Shown: positions 51,587 through 61,083, counted from the stretch's first letter. The stretch is DNA of 64,000 nt from a bacterium (GCA_035307765.1 DATGHU010000006.1:1-64000); one strand, 5' to 3'. The notes: generated by a model not told the origin, from the letters alone. Translations and numbers: made by a program.

Positions 51587-53341
51587 ATGCTCGACTTGAT
51601 GACCGGGGCCACCGGCCCGGCGCTCCCCGTCACGCAAGGCAGGCCCGCATTTCTGGGCACGAACCACATGGTCAGCTCAACGCACTACCTGGCCACGATG
51701 GCCGGACTGCGCATGTTCGCGCTCGGTGGGAATGCCGCGGACGCGGGGGTGGCCGCCGGCATCGCGCTCAACGTCCTCGAACGCCATTTGACGGATTTTG
51801 GCGGCGTCGCGCCGATCATGTTTTTTCGGCCCGGGATGCCGCGGCCCGAGACGATCGCCGGCGTCGGATGCTGGCCGCGGCGGCTGACCCTGGAGCGGTT
51901 TCTCGAGCGGTACAACGGGGAGATGCCGCTCGGCGCGCCGCGCTACGTCACGCCCGCGGCACCGGATGCCTGGCTGACCGCGCTGGCGAGGTACGGGCGC
52001 CTCACGCTTCGCGAGGTGCTCGGGCCGGCATGCGAGTTGTGCGACGGATTCCCGGTCTACGACCGCCTCGCCCGTACGATCGCCAACCTGGCTCCGCGGC
52101 TGCGGGAATGGCCCGCCAGTGCGCGGGTGTTTCTGCCCAACGGCCGGCCGCCGCAGGCGGGCGAGGTCCTGGTGCAACGGGAGCTCGGCGACCTGTTCAG
52201 GCGGCTTGTCAAAGTCGAAAGCGGCGCCAAGCAACGCGGACGCGAGGCGGCGATCATGGCGGCCCGGGACGAGGTCTACCGCGGCGAGGTCGCGCGCGAG
52301 CTCTCCGCGCACGCCGAACGGACCGGAAGCGAGTTGGATGCGGAGGATCTGGCGGCGTACCATGTCTCGGTCGAGCCGCCAGTCTCCTCGAGGTACCGGG
52401 ACGTGGAAGTGCACGCCTGCGGGCCGTGGTCGCAGGGACCGCTCCTGCCGATGGTCTTGAATTTGCTGCAGGGTCAGGACCTGCGGCAGCTGGGGCAGGG
52501 GAGCGCCGCGCACCTACACTATCTCATCGAAGCGATCAAGGTCGCGTGCGCCGACCGGGAAGCGTTCATCGGGGATCCGGCTCAGGTCGACGTGCCCATT
52601 GGGGGCTTGCTCGATCCCGAGTACGCGGACGAGCGGCGCCGCCTGATCGACCCGGGGCGGGCGTGCCCGGAACTTCCGCTCCCCGGGAACCCGTGGCGGT
52701 ACGAAGGGCGCTCGGGGCCCGTGGGGTACGTTCCGGCTCCCGCCGCCGGCGCGGCGCAGGCCGATACGGCCTTCGTCTGCGCGATGGACGCCGAGGGCAA
52801 CGCCTTTTGCGCGACGCCGTCCGATCCCGGCTTGAGCGCTCCGCTCGTCGACGGCCTCGGCATCATCATCTCGACGCGCGGAGCGCAGCTGTGGACCACG
52901 CCGGGGCACCCCTCGGCGATTGCGCCGGGCAAGCGTCCGCGGCTGACGCCGAATCCCGCCATGCTCGTGCAGTCGGGGCGGGCGCTGATGCCCTTCGGCT
53001 GCCCCGGCGGCGATGCGCAGGTCCAGGCGATGGTGCAGGTGGCGTCAAACGTATTGGACTTTGGGATGAACGTGCAGGCCGCCATCGAAGCGCCGCGGGT
53101 CATCTCGGCGAGTTTCCCGTCGTCCTTCCACCCCCATCCATACGAGCCGGGGATGGTACGGGTGGAGGGCCGAATTCCCCCCGACGTACGGGACCGGCTG
53201 GCCGCGCTCGGCCACACCGTTGAGGTGCTGCCCAATGTCTCGCCCTCGGTGGCGGCGGTGTGCGCGATACGGCGCCGCGACGGCGGTGTGCTCGAAGGCG
53301 GCGCCGACCCTCGTCGTGAGAGTTATGCCGCCGGCTGGTAG
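51587..53341 (+). CDS. gamma-glutamyltranspeptidase-family protein
   Basis: About 584 residues, an Ntn-hydrolase of the GGT family. Conserved blocks include SSTHYLATMAGLRMFALGGNAADAG near the N-terminus. The autocleavage/nucleophile Thr is in QADTAFVCAMDAEGNAFC; the second Thr of the usual TTH is replaced (Thr-Ala-Phe). The G-rich late part reads FGCPGGDAQVQAMVQVASN. No signal peptide is apparent from the ATG at 51587; longer in-frame starts exist but lack support. It precedes a family-5 binding protein and two permeases, so it could process gamma-glutamyl compounds imported by them. Confidence 0.85.
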   Translation: MLDLMTGATGPALPVTQGRPAFLGTNHMVSSTHYLATMAGLRMFALGGNAADAGVAAGIALNVLERHLTDFGGVAPIMFFRPGMPRPETIAGVGCWPRRLTLERFLERYNGEMPLGAPRYVTPAAPDAWLTALARYGRLTLREVLGPACELCDGFPVYDRLARTIANLAPRLREWPASARVFLPNGRPPQAGEVLVQRELGDLFRRLVKVESGAKQRGREAAIMAARDEVYRGEVARELSAHAERTGSELDAEDLAAYHVSVEPPVSSRYRDVEVHACGPWSQGPLLPMVLNLLQGQDLRQLGQGSAAHLHYLIEAIKVACADREAFIGDPAQVDVPIGGLLDPEYADERRRLIDPGRACPELPLPGNPWRYEGRSGPVGYVPAPAAGAAQADTAFVCAMDAEGNAFCATPSDPGLSAPLVDGLGIIISTRGAQLWTTPGHPSAIAPGKRPRLTPNPAMLVQSGRALMPFGCPGGDAQVQAMVQVASNVLDFGMNVQAAIEAPRVISASFPSSFHPHPYEPGMVRVEGRIPPDVRDRLAALGHTVEVLPNVSPSVAAVCAIRRRDGGVLEGGADPRRESYAAGW

Positions 53342-53400
53342 GGGCGGAGCGGCACGTCGACGCGGCCCGCGCGCGGCGAAGTTGAGAGGGAGGTGTCGGA

Positions 53401-54948
53401 ATGGTACTCGGTAGCTGGCGGAAATTCGCCGCGGTCTGCGCCAGTGCGGCGCTCGTGCTCGCGGTAAGCTCGGGCGCGGCGACGCAGGCGCAGACGCCCC
53501 GCACCCTGGTCGTCGCTCAAAGCGCCGACATTGTCACGGGCGACCCTGCCAAAAGCACCGGACTCGCGACGATAGCCGTCCTGGCCAATATCTACGACAC
53601 GCTGGTCCACCGGGACGCCGCCCTGAATCTCAAGCCGGGTCTGGCGCTGTCGTGGCGGGCCGTCGACCCGACCACCTGGGAGTTCAAACTGCGCAAAGGT
53701 GTGAAGTTTCACGACGGCGAGCCCTTCAACGCCGACGCCGTCAAGTTCTCGTTCGACCGGATGCTCGACCCGAAGACGCACTGGCCGGGCGCCGGCGCCC
53801 TGCAGCTGATCAAAACAGTGACGGCGGTTGACGAAAGCACGGTGCGATTCACCACCTCGCAGCCCTGGCCGGACATGCCGCGATACCTAGGGTACTACGG
53901 GATGATCGTGCCGCCGGGATACCTCAAACAAAACGGCGAGGACGCGCTGATCCGCCACGCCGTCGGGACCGGGCCGTACCGCTTCGTCCGCTGGGTGCAG
54001 GACGACCGCGTGGAGCTGCAGGCCAATCCCGACTACTGGGGCGGCAGGCCCAAGATCGGCCACGTGGTCTTCCGCGTCATTCCCACCGACGCGCCGCGGG
54101 TCGCCGAACTGCTGGCCGGGTCGGTGCAGCTGGCCAACCTCCTGCCGCCCGAACTCTTCAGTCCCCTGCAGATTTCCTCGAAGACCAAACTCGTGATCGG
54201 CAAGAGCCTGAGCGTGTTCTTCGTCATCTACAACCTGGTCAACATCGCGAAGGACAAGCCGCTGGCCGACCCCCGGGTGCGGCAGGCGCTCAACTACGCG
54301 ATCAACCGCCAGGCGATTCTGGCCAGCGTGATGCACAACGTGGGCACGCCGGTGGCGACGTTCTGTTCCGACGTGATGGTGGCGTGCGATGCGTCCATCC
54401 CACCGTTCCCGTACAATCCCGACCGGGCCCGCGCGCTGCTGCGTGAGGCGGGATACCCCAACGGGTTCGACTTCACCATCAGCGGGACGAGCGGGACCTA
54501 CCCCGGCGACCGGGACATCGTCCTGGCCGTGGCGGACCAGTTGAGCCACATCGGCGTGCGCGCGAAAGTGGACACCACGGAGATTGGCGTGCAGCTGCGG
54601 GCGGTGCTGGACCGAAAGCTGCCCGAGGACGGGTGGTTTACCCGCTTCACCGATTTCTTCGGGATCAGCACCATCATCCCGCTCCGCGCGTTCTACTCGC
54701 CCGGCGAATGGTCGCAGTGGCGCCCCGGGTACTCGCAGTTCAATCAGCTGGTCGAGGCGGCGCAGGCCGCGCCCGACGAGGCAAAACTGCGCGACATCTC
54801 GAAGCGCCTGCAGTTGATGTACAAGGAGCAGGCGCCGGCCCTCACGCTCTTTACCGCGCCCAACGCCAACGGCATGAGCCGCGACCTGGAGTGGACGCCC
54901 CGGCCGGACTTGGAATTAACGATGTTCGACGCGTCGTGGACGCACTGA
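53401..54948 (+). CDS. family-5 ABC solute-binding protein
   Basis: A 515-residue SBP_bac_5 protein. A signal peptide (WRKFAAVCASAALVLAVSS) ends near AQA. Core motifs are FKLRKGVKFHDGEPFNADAV and RQALNYAINRQAIL. GAGGGAGG precedes the ATG. It lies 60 bases after the transpeptidase gene and leads a binding protein-DppB-DppC module without ATPase. A gamma-glutamyl peptide or glutathione is a possible ligand by context. Confidence 0.92.
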   Translation: MVLGSWRKFAAVCASAALVLAVSSGAATQAQTPRTLVVAQSADIVTGDPAKSTGLATIAVLANIYDTLVHRDAALNLKPGLALSWRAVDPTTWEFKLRKGVKFHDGEPFNADAVKFSFDRMLDPKTHWPGAGALQLIKTVTAVDESTVRFTTSQPWPDMPRYLGYYGMIVPPGYLKQNGEDALIRHAVGTGPYRFVRWVQDDRVELQANPDYWGGRPKIGHVVFRVIPTDAPRVAELLAGSVQLANLLPPELFSPLQISSKTKLVIGKSLSVFFVIYNLVNIAKDKPLADPRVRQALNYAINRQAILASVMHNVGTPVATFCSDVMVACDASIPPFPYNPDRARALLREAGYPNGFDFTISGTSGTYPGDRDIVLAVADQLSHIGVRAKVDTTEIGVQLRAVLDRKLPEDGWFTRFTDFFGISTIIPLRAFYSPGEWSQWRPGYSQFNQLVEAAQAAPDEAKLRDISKRLQLMYKEQAPALTLFTAPNANGMSRDLEWTPRPDLELTMFDASWTH

Positions 54949-54994
54949 TCGGCGGGCGCGCGGCGCGCCGCCGGCCCGCGCCGAACCTTTCGCT

Positions 54995-55924
54995 GTGAGC
55001 GAGTATCTGATCCGCCGGCTGGCGCTCTCGCTGACCGCCATGCTCGGCGTGATCACGATCGTGTTCGTGTTGCTGCACGCGAGCGGCGATCCAGCGGCGC
55101 TGTTGGTGACGCAGAACGCGACGAAGCAGGACATGGACCGCATCCGGCAGGCCTACGGGTTGGACCGGCCGCTCTCCGTGCAGTATTGGCGCTTCATCAC
55201 CCGCGTCGCCCACGGCGATCTCGGCTTTTCGTACCGCCAGGACCTGCCGGTGACCGAACTGATCGGCGACCGCCTCGGCGCGACGTTCGAACTGGCCCTC
55301 GCCGCCCTGGCGGTGGCGATGCTCCTCGGCGTGGCGCTCGGCATGGTGGCCGCCGCCCGCCGCGGGTCGGGCGTCGATACGGCCGCCATGACGATCGCCC
55401 TGCTTGGGACGAGCATGCCGAGCTTCTGGCTGGGGCTTCTGCTCATCATCGTCTTCGGGGTCAAGCTGGGATGGCTGCCGGTCTCGGGCTACGGAGGTCT
55501 CGACCACCTCGTGATGCCCGCGTTCGTGCTCGGCGGGTTCTATGCCGCGCAGGTCAGCCGGCTCACCCGGACGAGCCTGCTCGATGCCCTGGCGCAGGAC
55601 TACGTCCGCACCGGCCGGGCCAAAGGCCTGACGGGCCGCGTGCTGTTGTTCAAGCATGCGCTGCGCAACGCGGCGCTGCCGGTGCTCACGGTCCTGGGCC
55701 TCCACTTCGGTCAGATGCTGGGCGGCGCGCTAATTGTGGAGTCCATCTTCGCGTGGCCCGGCATGGGACGTCTGGCCGTCCAGGCGGTGCTGGGTCGCGA
55801 TTTCCCGGTCGTGCAGGGCGCCGCGATCATGGGTGGCGCCGTCTTCATCGCCGTCAACCTCATGGTGGATCTGCTCTATGGCTGGGTCGACCCTCGCCTT
55901 CGAAACGCCGCGCAGCGCGCCTAA
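54995..55924 (+). CDS. DppB-type ABC permease
   Basis: A 309-residue permease. It opens SEYLIRRLALSLTAMLGVIT and carries DLGFSYRQDLPVTELIGDRL and the cytoplasmic loop YVRTGRAKGLTGRVLLFKHA. Six membrane segments. The start is GTG. Its 3' end overlaps the DppC gene by 47 bases. Equivalent to the permeases at 39989 and 58833, from which it differs clearly in sequence, so the modules are paralogues and not recent copies. Confidence 0.93.
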   Translation: MSEYLIRRLALSLTAMLGVITIVFVLLHASGDPAALLVTQNATKQDMDRIRQAYGLDRPLSVQYWRFITRVAHGDLGFSYRQDLPVTELIGDRLGATFELALAALAVAMLLGVALGMVAAARRGSGVDTAAMTIALLGTSMPSFWLGLLLIIVFGVKLGWLPVSGYGGLDHLVMPAFVLGGFYAAQVSRLTRTSLLDALAQDYVRTGRAKGLTGRVLLFKHALRNAALPVLTVLGLHFGQMLGGALIVESIFAWPGMGRLAVQAVLGRDFPVVQGAAIMGGAVFIAVNLMVDLLYGWVDPRLRNAAQRA

Positions 55925-56792
55925 GGCGCGGCGGGACTCGCCGCTTCGCCGGCTGCTGCGCAGCCCATCGGGGGTGGTGGGCGCCGCGCTCCTCGCGGTG
56001 CTGCTCGCGGCCGGTTTCGTCGGCTCGTTTGTGACGCCCTACGACCCGGCGGCGCAAAACCTGGGCCTGACCGTGCATCCGCCCTCGTTGGCGCCGGTGC
56101 GCGGCGCCGTCCACCTGCTAGGCACGGATCAGCTTGGGCGCGATGTGTTCAGCCGGCTGCTCGTCGGCCTCCGGATCTCGCTGCTGGTCGCCCTGGCCGT
56201 CGTCCCGCTCTCTACGCTGGTGGGGGCCACCGTCGGCATGGTGACGGGATACCGCGGCGGATGGCTCGACGTCGCGCTGATGCGCCTCGTGGACGCGCAG
56301 CTGTCCATCCCGACGCTCCTGCTGACGGTCGCCGTGGTTGCGGTGCTGGGCTCGGGCCTGCTGCAGATCGTGGCCGTCCTCGTGATCGCCGGGTGGCCGG
56401 CCTACGCGCGCGTCGTGCGCGCCGAGGCCCTGTCCCTACGGGACCGCGAGTTCGCGGCGGCCGCGCGGGCGGTGGGCGCCTCGGACGTCCGCATCCTCGC
56501 ACGGCACGTGCTGCCAAACGTGCTTCCGACCGTGCTGGTGCTAGCGACCCTCCACCTGCCGGTGGTGATCGTCCTGGAGGCGGCGCTGAGCTTCCTCGGC
56601 CTCGGCATCCAGCCGCCGACCCCGAGCCTGGGGCAGATGCTCGGGTACTCGCAGGACCTGGTGTGGCAGGCCTGGTGGATGCCGACCATCCCCGGCGTGG
56701 CCATTACCCTCGTGGTCCTCGCCTTCAACCTGCTGGGCGACCGCATGCGGGATGTGCTCGATCCGCGACTGCGGGGCCTGGGGCCGGTGTGA
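55878..56792 (+). CDS. DppC-type ABC permease
   Basis: A 304-residue permease from the ATG at 55878 (MAGSTLAFETPRSAPKARR), whose basic N-terminus precedes the first helix. Family markers are HLLGTDQLGRDVFSRLLVGLR and the loop AAARAVGASDVRILARHVLP. It overlaps the end of the DppB gene, so it is translationally coupled. The stop is followed 20 bases later by the antitoxin gene rather than ATPases. Confidence 0.9.
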   Translation: MAGSTLAFETPRSAPKARRDSPLRRLLRSPSGVVGAALLAVLLAAGFVGSFVTPYDPAAQNLGLTVHPPSLAPVRGAVHLLGTDQLGRDVFSRLLVGLRISLLVALAVVPLSTLVGATVGMVTGYRGGWLDVALMRLVDAQLSIPTLLLTVAVVAVLGSGLLQIVAVLVIAGWPAYARVVRAEALSLRDREFAAAARAVGASDVRILARHVLPNVLPTVLVLATLHLPVVIVLEAALSFLGLGIQPPTPSLGQMLGYSQDLVWQAWWMPTIPGVAITLVVLAFNLLGDRMRDVLDPRLRGLGPV

Positions 56793-56811
56793 CCATGGAC
56801 CTCATGGGAAA

Positions 56812-57057
56812 ATGAGAAGGGTCCCTCTTCACGAAGCTAAAGACGATCTCTCCAGGTATCTTCGTGATGCGGAGAAGGAGGAGATCGTGATCACGCGGCA
56901 TGGAAAGCCTGCCGGGGTGCTCATCGGGTTCTCTTCCGAGGATGATTGGTTTGAGTATCGACTCGAGCACGATCCGCGCTTTTTTCAGCGGATCGCCCGT
57001 GCGCGCCGCAGTATCGTTGCTGGAAGGGGCGTCAAGTTCGAAGAGGCAGATCTTTAG
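56812..57057 (+). CDS. Phd/YefM-type antitoxin, orphan
   Basis: An 81-residue protein with the Phd/YefM N-terminal fold: RRVPLHEAKDDLSRYLRDAE then EIVITRHGKPAGVLIGF, the standard strand-helix-helix DNA-binding dimer. The C-terminal part (RIARARRSIVAGRGVKFEEA) would clamp a toxin. No VapC, RelE or Doc toxin gene follows; the next gene is an ABC binding protein. It may serve as a repressor or be the remaining half of a pair. The ribosome-binding site is weak. Confidence 0.75.
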   Translation: MRRVPLHEAKDDLSRYLRDAEKEEIVITRHGKPAGVLIGFSSEDDWFEYRLEHDPRFFQRIARARRSIVAGRGVKFEEADL

Positions 57058-57288
57058 CACGACTCCACAGATCCCTTGAAAATCGCATCTATCACCTCTC
57101 CGTTAACCTCGGAGGGACCGGTCCGAGCGCTCCTGGTTGGCCGCCACGGGTACCGTCTCAACTGAGGTGCCCCCTCGGTCGCGGTCAGTACACGCGTGAT
57201 CGTCGTGCCGTGTGTCCGCAAGGAAGTCGTGAGCGCCCTCACGAAACGTCCCGGGCAACACTACCGGTTCGACGGGGGGCTGTTCGTG

Positions 57289-58794
57289 ATGTCAATGCGG
57301 ACCCTGACCGCGTTTGCACTCGCACTGGCGGTGGCCGCCGCCGGACCAACCATGGCCACCGGGGCAACCGCCTTGACGATCGATCTCCAGGGGGATCCGG
57401 CGACGCTCGACCCCGGCCGTCAGTATGATACCAACAGTTATGACGTCTACCGAAACATCTACGACAACTTCCTTCACCGCAATCCGCAAACGAGCGCCAT
57501 CGAGCCCTATGTCGCCACGGCGTGGAAGGCCGTCACCCCGACCGAATGGCACTTCACCATCCGCAAAGACGTCAAGTTTCATGACGGCACGTCACTGGTG
57601 GCGGCCGATGTGGAGGCGACCCTCGAGCGCATTCTTGACCGGCAGTTCAACAGTCCTCAGTATGCTAACTTTAATGCGATCACCAGCGTCAAGGCTACGG
57701 GACCCGATACGCTCACCATTACCACGTCGCGGCCCTACCCTGTCCTGCTCGCCCAACTTGTGAACCTCAGCATCGTCTCCAAGGCGTACGCGGCGGCCCA
57801 TGATCAACCGTACATCAACGCGCATCCGATGGGGAGCGGTCCATACCGGTTCGGCGCCTGGCTCCGCGGCGACCACGTGACGTTGCAAGCGGTCCCGGGC
57901 TACTGGAAAGGCCGGCCGCGGATCGACGAGGTCACGTTTCGAACGGTGCCTGAGACAGCGACCCGGGTCGCCGACCTGCAGTCCGGACGTGTTCAGCTCG
58001 CCCTCGGCCTCACCTCTGATGACGTGAAGACGATCAAGAGCGACCCCAAGCTCCAGCTGCTTGGGGGGGCGACCGAGCGCGTCGCGTATCTGGCGTTCAA
58101 CACGCTCGGGCCGAGCCCGCTGCGGGACGTGCGCGTGCGGGAAGCGATCGCGGACGCGGTGGATACCCCCTCGCTGATCCGGATCCTGCTCGCGGGTTAT
58201 GCCCGATCGGTTACCGCGCTCCTGACGTCCCGCCACTTTGGCTACGATCCGAAGATCCCGGGCTACCCTCACGATCTCGCGAAGGTGAAGCAAATGCTCG
58301 CCGAGAGCGGTCATTCGAGCGGGCTGACGCTCGTGTTTACCACCTCCCCGACCTACGACCAGCGCATCATCCAAGCGATCCAGGGGCAACTCGAGCAGGC
58401 CGGCGTGACCGTGAAGACACAGTCGTATGACTTCGGGACCTATCTGCAGAAAATCCAGTCTCCGCAACACGATTGGGGGGATCTGCGCTACGGTCAGTGG
58501 TCGTGTTCTTGCCTGGACGCTGACGGGGTCATCTATCCGCTGTTTCACACCGGGAGCATCTGGTCGAGCTACAGCGATCCCGCCTTCGACAAGGCGGTCG
58601 ATGACGGGCGTTCGACGCTCGATGCGGCGGCGAGAAAAGCCGACTATTCGACCGCGCTGAACGTTCTCCAGCGGGATGTCCCCGCTGTGCCGCTGTGGGA
58701 GGTTGTGGCGCTCTACGGGGCGGACCGGAGCCTTCACTGGCATCCGACGGTGGACGAGCAGCTCTTTGTCGCCGATATGTCACTCGGGCGTTAG
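57289..58794 (+). CDS. family-5 ABC solute-binding protein
   Basis: About 501 residues from the ATG at 57289 (a GTG at 57196 gives a longer form without signal peptide at the start). A signal peptide (SMRTLTAFALALAVAAAG) is followed by LTIDLQGDPATLDPGRQYD. Core motifs: FTIRKDVKFHDGTSLVAADV and REAIADAVDTPSLI. It leads the third binding protein-DppB-DppC module; spacing to the DppB gene is 38 bases. No ATPase follows. Confidence 0.92.
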   Translation: MSMRTLTAFALALAVAAAGPTMATGATALTIDLQGDPATLDPGRQYDTNSYDVYRNIYDNFLHRNPQTSAIEPYVATAWKAVTPTEWHFTIRKDVKFHDGTSLVAADVEATLERILDRQFNSPQYANFNAITSVKATGPDTLTITTSRPYPVLLAQLVNLSIVSKAYAAAHDQPYINAHPMGSGPYRFGAWLRGDHVTLQAVPGYWKGRPRIDEVTFRTVPETATRVADLQSGRVQLALGLTSDDVKTIKSDPKLQLLGGATERVAYLAFNTLGPSPLRDVRVREAIADAVDTPSLIRILLAGYARSVTALLTSRHFGYDPKIPGYPHDLAKVKQMLAESGHSSGLTLVFTTSPTYDQRIIQAIQGQLEQAGVTVKTQSYDFGTYLQKIQSPQHDWGDLRYGQWSCSCLDADGVIYPLFHTGSIWSSYSDPAFDKAVDDGRSTLDAAARKADYSTALNVLQRDVPAVPLWEVVALYGADRSLHWHPTVDEQLFVADMSLGR

Positions 58795-58832
58795 ACTGAA
58801 GGGTAGCGCGGGAAGTCGGGCGAGCGAGACCA

Positions 58833-59762
58833 TTGGGACGGTTCCTGGCCGGTCGATTGGTGCAGGCGGTTGCCGTCCTGTGGGGGGCTTCCACGATCGT
58901 CTTCGTCCTCGTCCGGTTCTCGGGCGATCCGGTGGCGCTGATGGTCCCTCAGGGCACGCCGGCAGACGTCATCGCCCAGATGCGGCACACCCTTGGACTC
59001 GACCTGCCCCTCTATGTGCAGTACCTCCGGTTTCTTGCCGATCTGGCGCGTGGAGACCTTGGGACCTCCTACGTGCAGGATGCGCCGGCGCTGCCGCTGG
59101 TGCTCCAGCGTCTTCCATACACCATCGAGCTCACCGCGGCGGCCTTTGGGCTCGCCCTTGCCGTCGGCCTCCCCCTCGGCGTGGCTGCGGGCACTCGCCG
59201 CGGCGGACCGTTCGACCGCCTCGCTCTGCCGTTCATCCTCATCGGCCAGGCGATGCCGTCGTTTTGGACCGGCCTGCTCCTCATCCTGATCGTCAGCGTG
59301 CGGTGGCACCTCTTGCCCTCTTCAGGGTCCGGAACTCCGCAGACATTAGTCCTCCCGTCCATCACCCTCGCGTGGTTGTCCCTCGCCACGATAGCGCGCA
59401 TGAGCCGGTCGGCCGTGCTGGAGGAAGCGGGCCGTGACTACGTGCGGACCGCGCATGCGAAGGGAGTATCGCCCCGCCGCGTGGTCATCGCGCACGTGCT
59501 GCGCAATGCGGCGATCCCCATCCTGACGATCGCGGCCCTCGACATCGCCAATCTGCTCGGCGGGGCCGTGATCACAGAGACCATCTTCGCCTGGCCGGGA
59601 ATCGGCAGGCTGGCGGTCGAGGCGATCCAGGCCCGCGACTACACCATCGTGCAGACCGTCGTGATCGTGGGCACGGCGATCTTCGTCCTCACCAACCTGG
59701 TCACCGACGTGCTCTACGGTCTCTTGGACCCGCGGATCGCGCTCGCCGGGACGCCACCGTAG
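58833..59762 (+). CDS. DppB-type ABC permease
   Basis: A 309-residue permease starting at TTG 58833 (GRFLAGRLVQAVAVLWGAST). Family features are DLGTSYVQDAPALPLVLQRL and the cytoplasmic loop YVRTAHAKGVSPRRVVIAHV. Six membrane segments. It is the partner of the DppC homologue 14 bases downstream and is fed by the binding protein at 57289. Confidence 0.93.
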   Translation: MGRFLAGRLVQAVAVLWGASTIVFVLVRFSGDPVALMVPQGTPADVIAQMRHTLGLDLPLYVQYLRFLADLARGDLGTSYVQDAPALPLVLQRLPYTIELTAAAFGLALAVGLPLGVAAGTRRGGPFDRLALPFILIGQAMPSFWTGLLLILIVSVRWHLLPSSGSGTPQTLVLPSITLAWLSLATIARMSRSAVLEEAGRDYVRTAHAKGVSPRRVVIAHVLRNAAIPILTIAALDIANLLGGAVITETIFAWPGIGRLAVEAIQARDYTIVQTVVIVGTAIFVLTNLVTDVLYGLLDPRIALAGTPP

Positions 59763-59776
59763 CCGGGTCACCGACC

Positions 59777-60667
59777 GTGCCTGCCGCATCCGCGGCAAGA
59801 CCCGCGTTCGACACCGGCGGCGAGACTGTCCGACGTCGGCGCAGAAGGCTGCCGCTCACCGGCAATGCCGGGATCGGGATCCTCATGATTGTCGCCCTGG
59901 CGGCGCTGGCGGCGCCGAGCATGGCGCCCCGAAACCCCTTGACCCAGAACCTTGCCGATCGCCTGCTCCCGCCCGGGACGCGCGGGCCCCACGGTGAGGT
60001 GTTCTGGCTCGGGACGGACGGATTGGGCCGCGACGCCCTCAGCCGGCTGATCTATGGGGCCCGCGCCTCGCTTGCGGTGGCAAGCCTCGCCGTGGCGTGC
60101 TCCGGCGCGCTCGGCGTGTTCATGGGGCTCACGGCCGGATATTATCGCGGCTGGATAGGCGCGGTGTTGATGCGGTTTGTGGATCTCGTCCTGTCCATCC
60201 CCTTCTTATTGCTCGCCATCGCGGTCGTGGCCGCCCTCGGCCCCGGCCTCGAGCACACGGTGCTCGTCCTGGGGCTCACCCGGTGGCCGCGGTACGCGCG
60301 GGTCGCGTTCGCGCAGACCCTCGCCGGCCGGTCGCGGGAATTCGTTGAAGCGGCCCGTGCCCTCGGCGGGACGGACCTTCGCGTGATGCTGCGGCACGTG
60401 CTGCCTGAGGTTCTCCCGTCCGTCGTCGTCGTCGGCACGCTGGAGATCGGCCTGATGATCGTCTACGAGGCAGCGCTGTCGTTCCTGGGTCTCGGCGTTC
60501 AGCCGCCCACGCCCAGCTGGGGTAACATGCTCGCCGACGGGCGTGCCTACCTGGCGACCGGGTGGTGGCTGGCGACGTTTCCAGGCCTTGCGATCATGGT
60601 CACGGTGCTCGGCGCGAACCTGCTCGGCGACGCGGTCCGGGACCGCCTCGACCCTCATGTGCTGTGA
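59777..60667 (+). CDS. DppC-type ABC permease
   Basis: A 296-residue permease from a GTG at 59777. The N-terminal basic stretch (RRRRRLPLTG) precedes the first helix; FWLGTDGLGRDALSRLIYGA and the loop EAARALGGTDLRVMLRHVLP are diagnostic. It closes the third ABC module. A short GC hairpin (near 60697-60712) follows but lacks a T-tract. Confidence 0.93.
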   Translation: MPAASAARPAFDTGGETVRRRRRRLPLTGNAGIGILMIVALAALAAPSMAPRNPLTQNLADRLLPPGTRGPHGEVFWLGTDGLGRDALSRLIYGARASLAVASLAVACSGALGVFMGLTAGYYRGWIGAVLMRFVDLVLSIPFLLLAIAVVAALGPGLEHTVLVLGLTRWPRYARVAFAQTLAGRSREFVEAARALGGTDLRVMLRHVLPEVLPSVVVVGTLEIGLMIVYEAALSFLGLGVQPPTPSWGNMLADGRAYLATGWWLATFPGLAIMVTVLGANLLGDAVRDRLDPHVL

Positions 60668-60788
60668 TCGCTCGCCGGATCGCGCCCCGACGATCCCCGG
60701 AGGCTCGGGGTGAGTACCTTACAGCCGCACGTTGGTGACCTGCATTCTAATCTCCGGGCGCACTTCCTCAGCAGATGGTGTTCGAAGG

Positions 60789-61083
60789 CTATCGCGGCCG
60801 CTTCTTGTTGTCCCGCGAGGGTGTGAGTATGTCCGTCAGGGCCTCCGCGCCACTTGTTGCCGCCGGAGTACTTCGGCCCGGCGGATAGACATCGATCAAT
60901 TTCACCACCCATCCGAGTCGGTCCCGGTCGTCGAAACGAATAGCTTCCGCGAAACAGGACCGGCCAGCGTGAGATCCTCGTCGACCGGCTCCGCCACGTA
61001 CACGAGCACATCCGGCCGCGTCGCCGCGAACCGCTGGTTTGATAATCGGCTCGAGGGTGAACTACAGGAGCGGGGTGACGGCT
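60789..61083 (-). pseudogene. C-terminal remnant of a CocE/NonD-family hydrolase
   Basis: The minus strand encodes SNQRFAATRPDVLVYVAEPV then DEDLTLAGPVSRKLFVST, and after a one-base shift near 60910, WVVKLIDVYPPG. These match the C-terminal jelly-roll domain of CocE/NonD (X-Pro dipeptidyl-peptidase-like) hydrolases, where the motif reads DQRPVExRPDVLVY and WVVKLxDVYPDG. The catalytic alpha/beta domain is missing and the frame is shifted, so only a fragment remains. It lies between the ABC module and the propeller-cupredoxin gene. Confidence 0.7.

Noticed and set aside
57592-58743. A 383-codon minus-strand frame opposite the binding-protein gene at 57289
   Set aside because: Same reason: shadow of a GC-rich gene with no recognisable domain.
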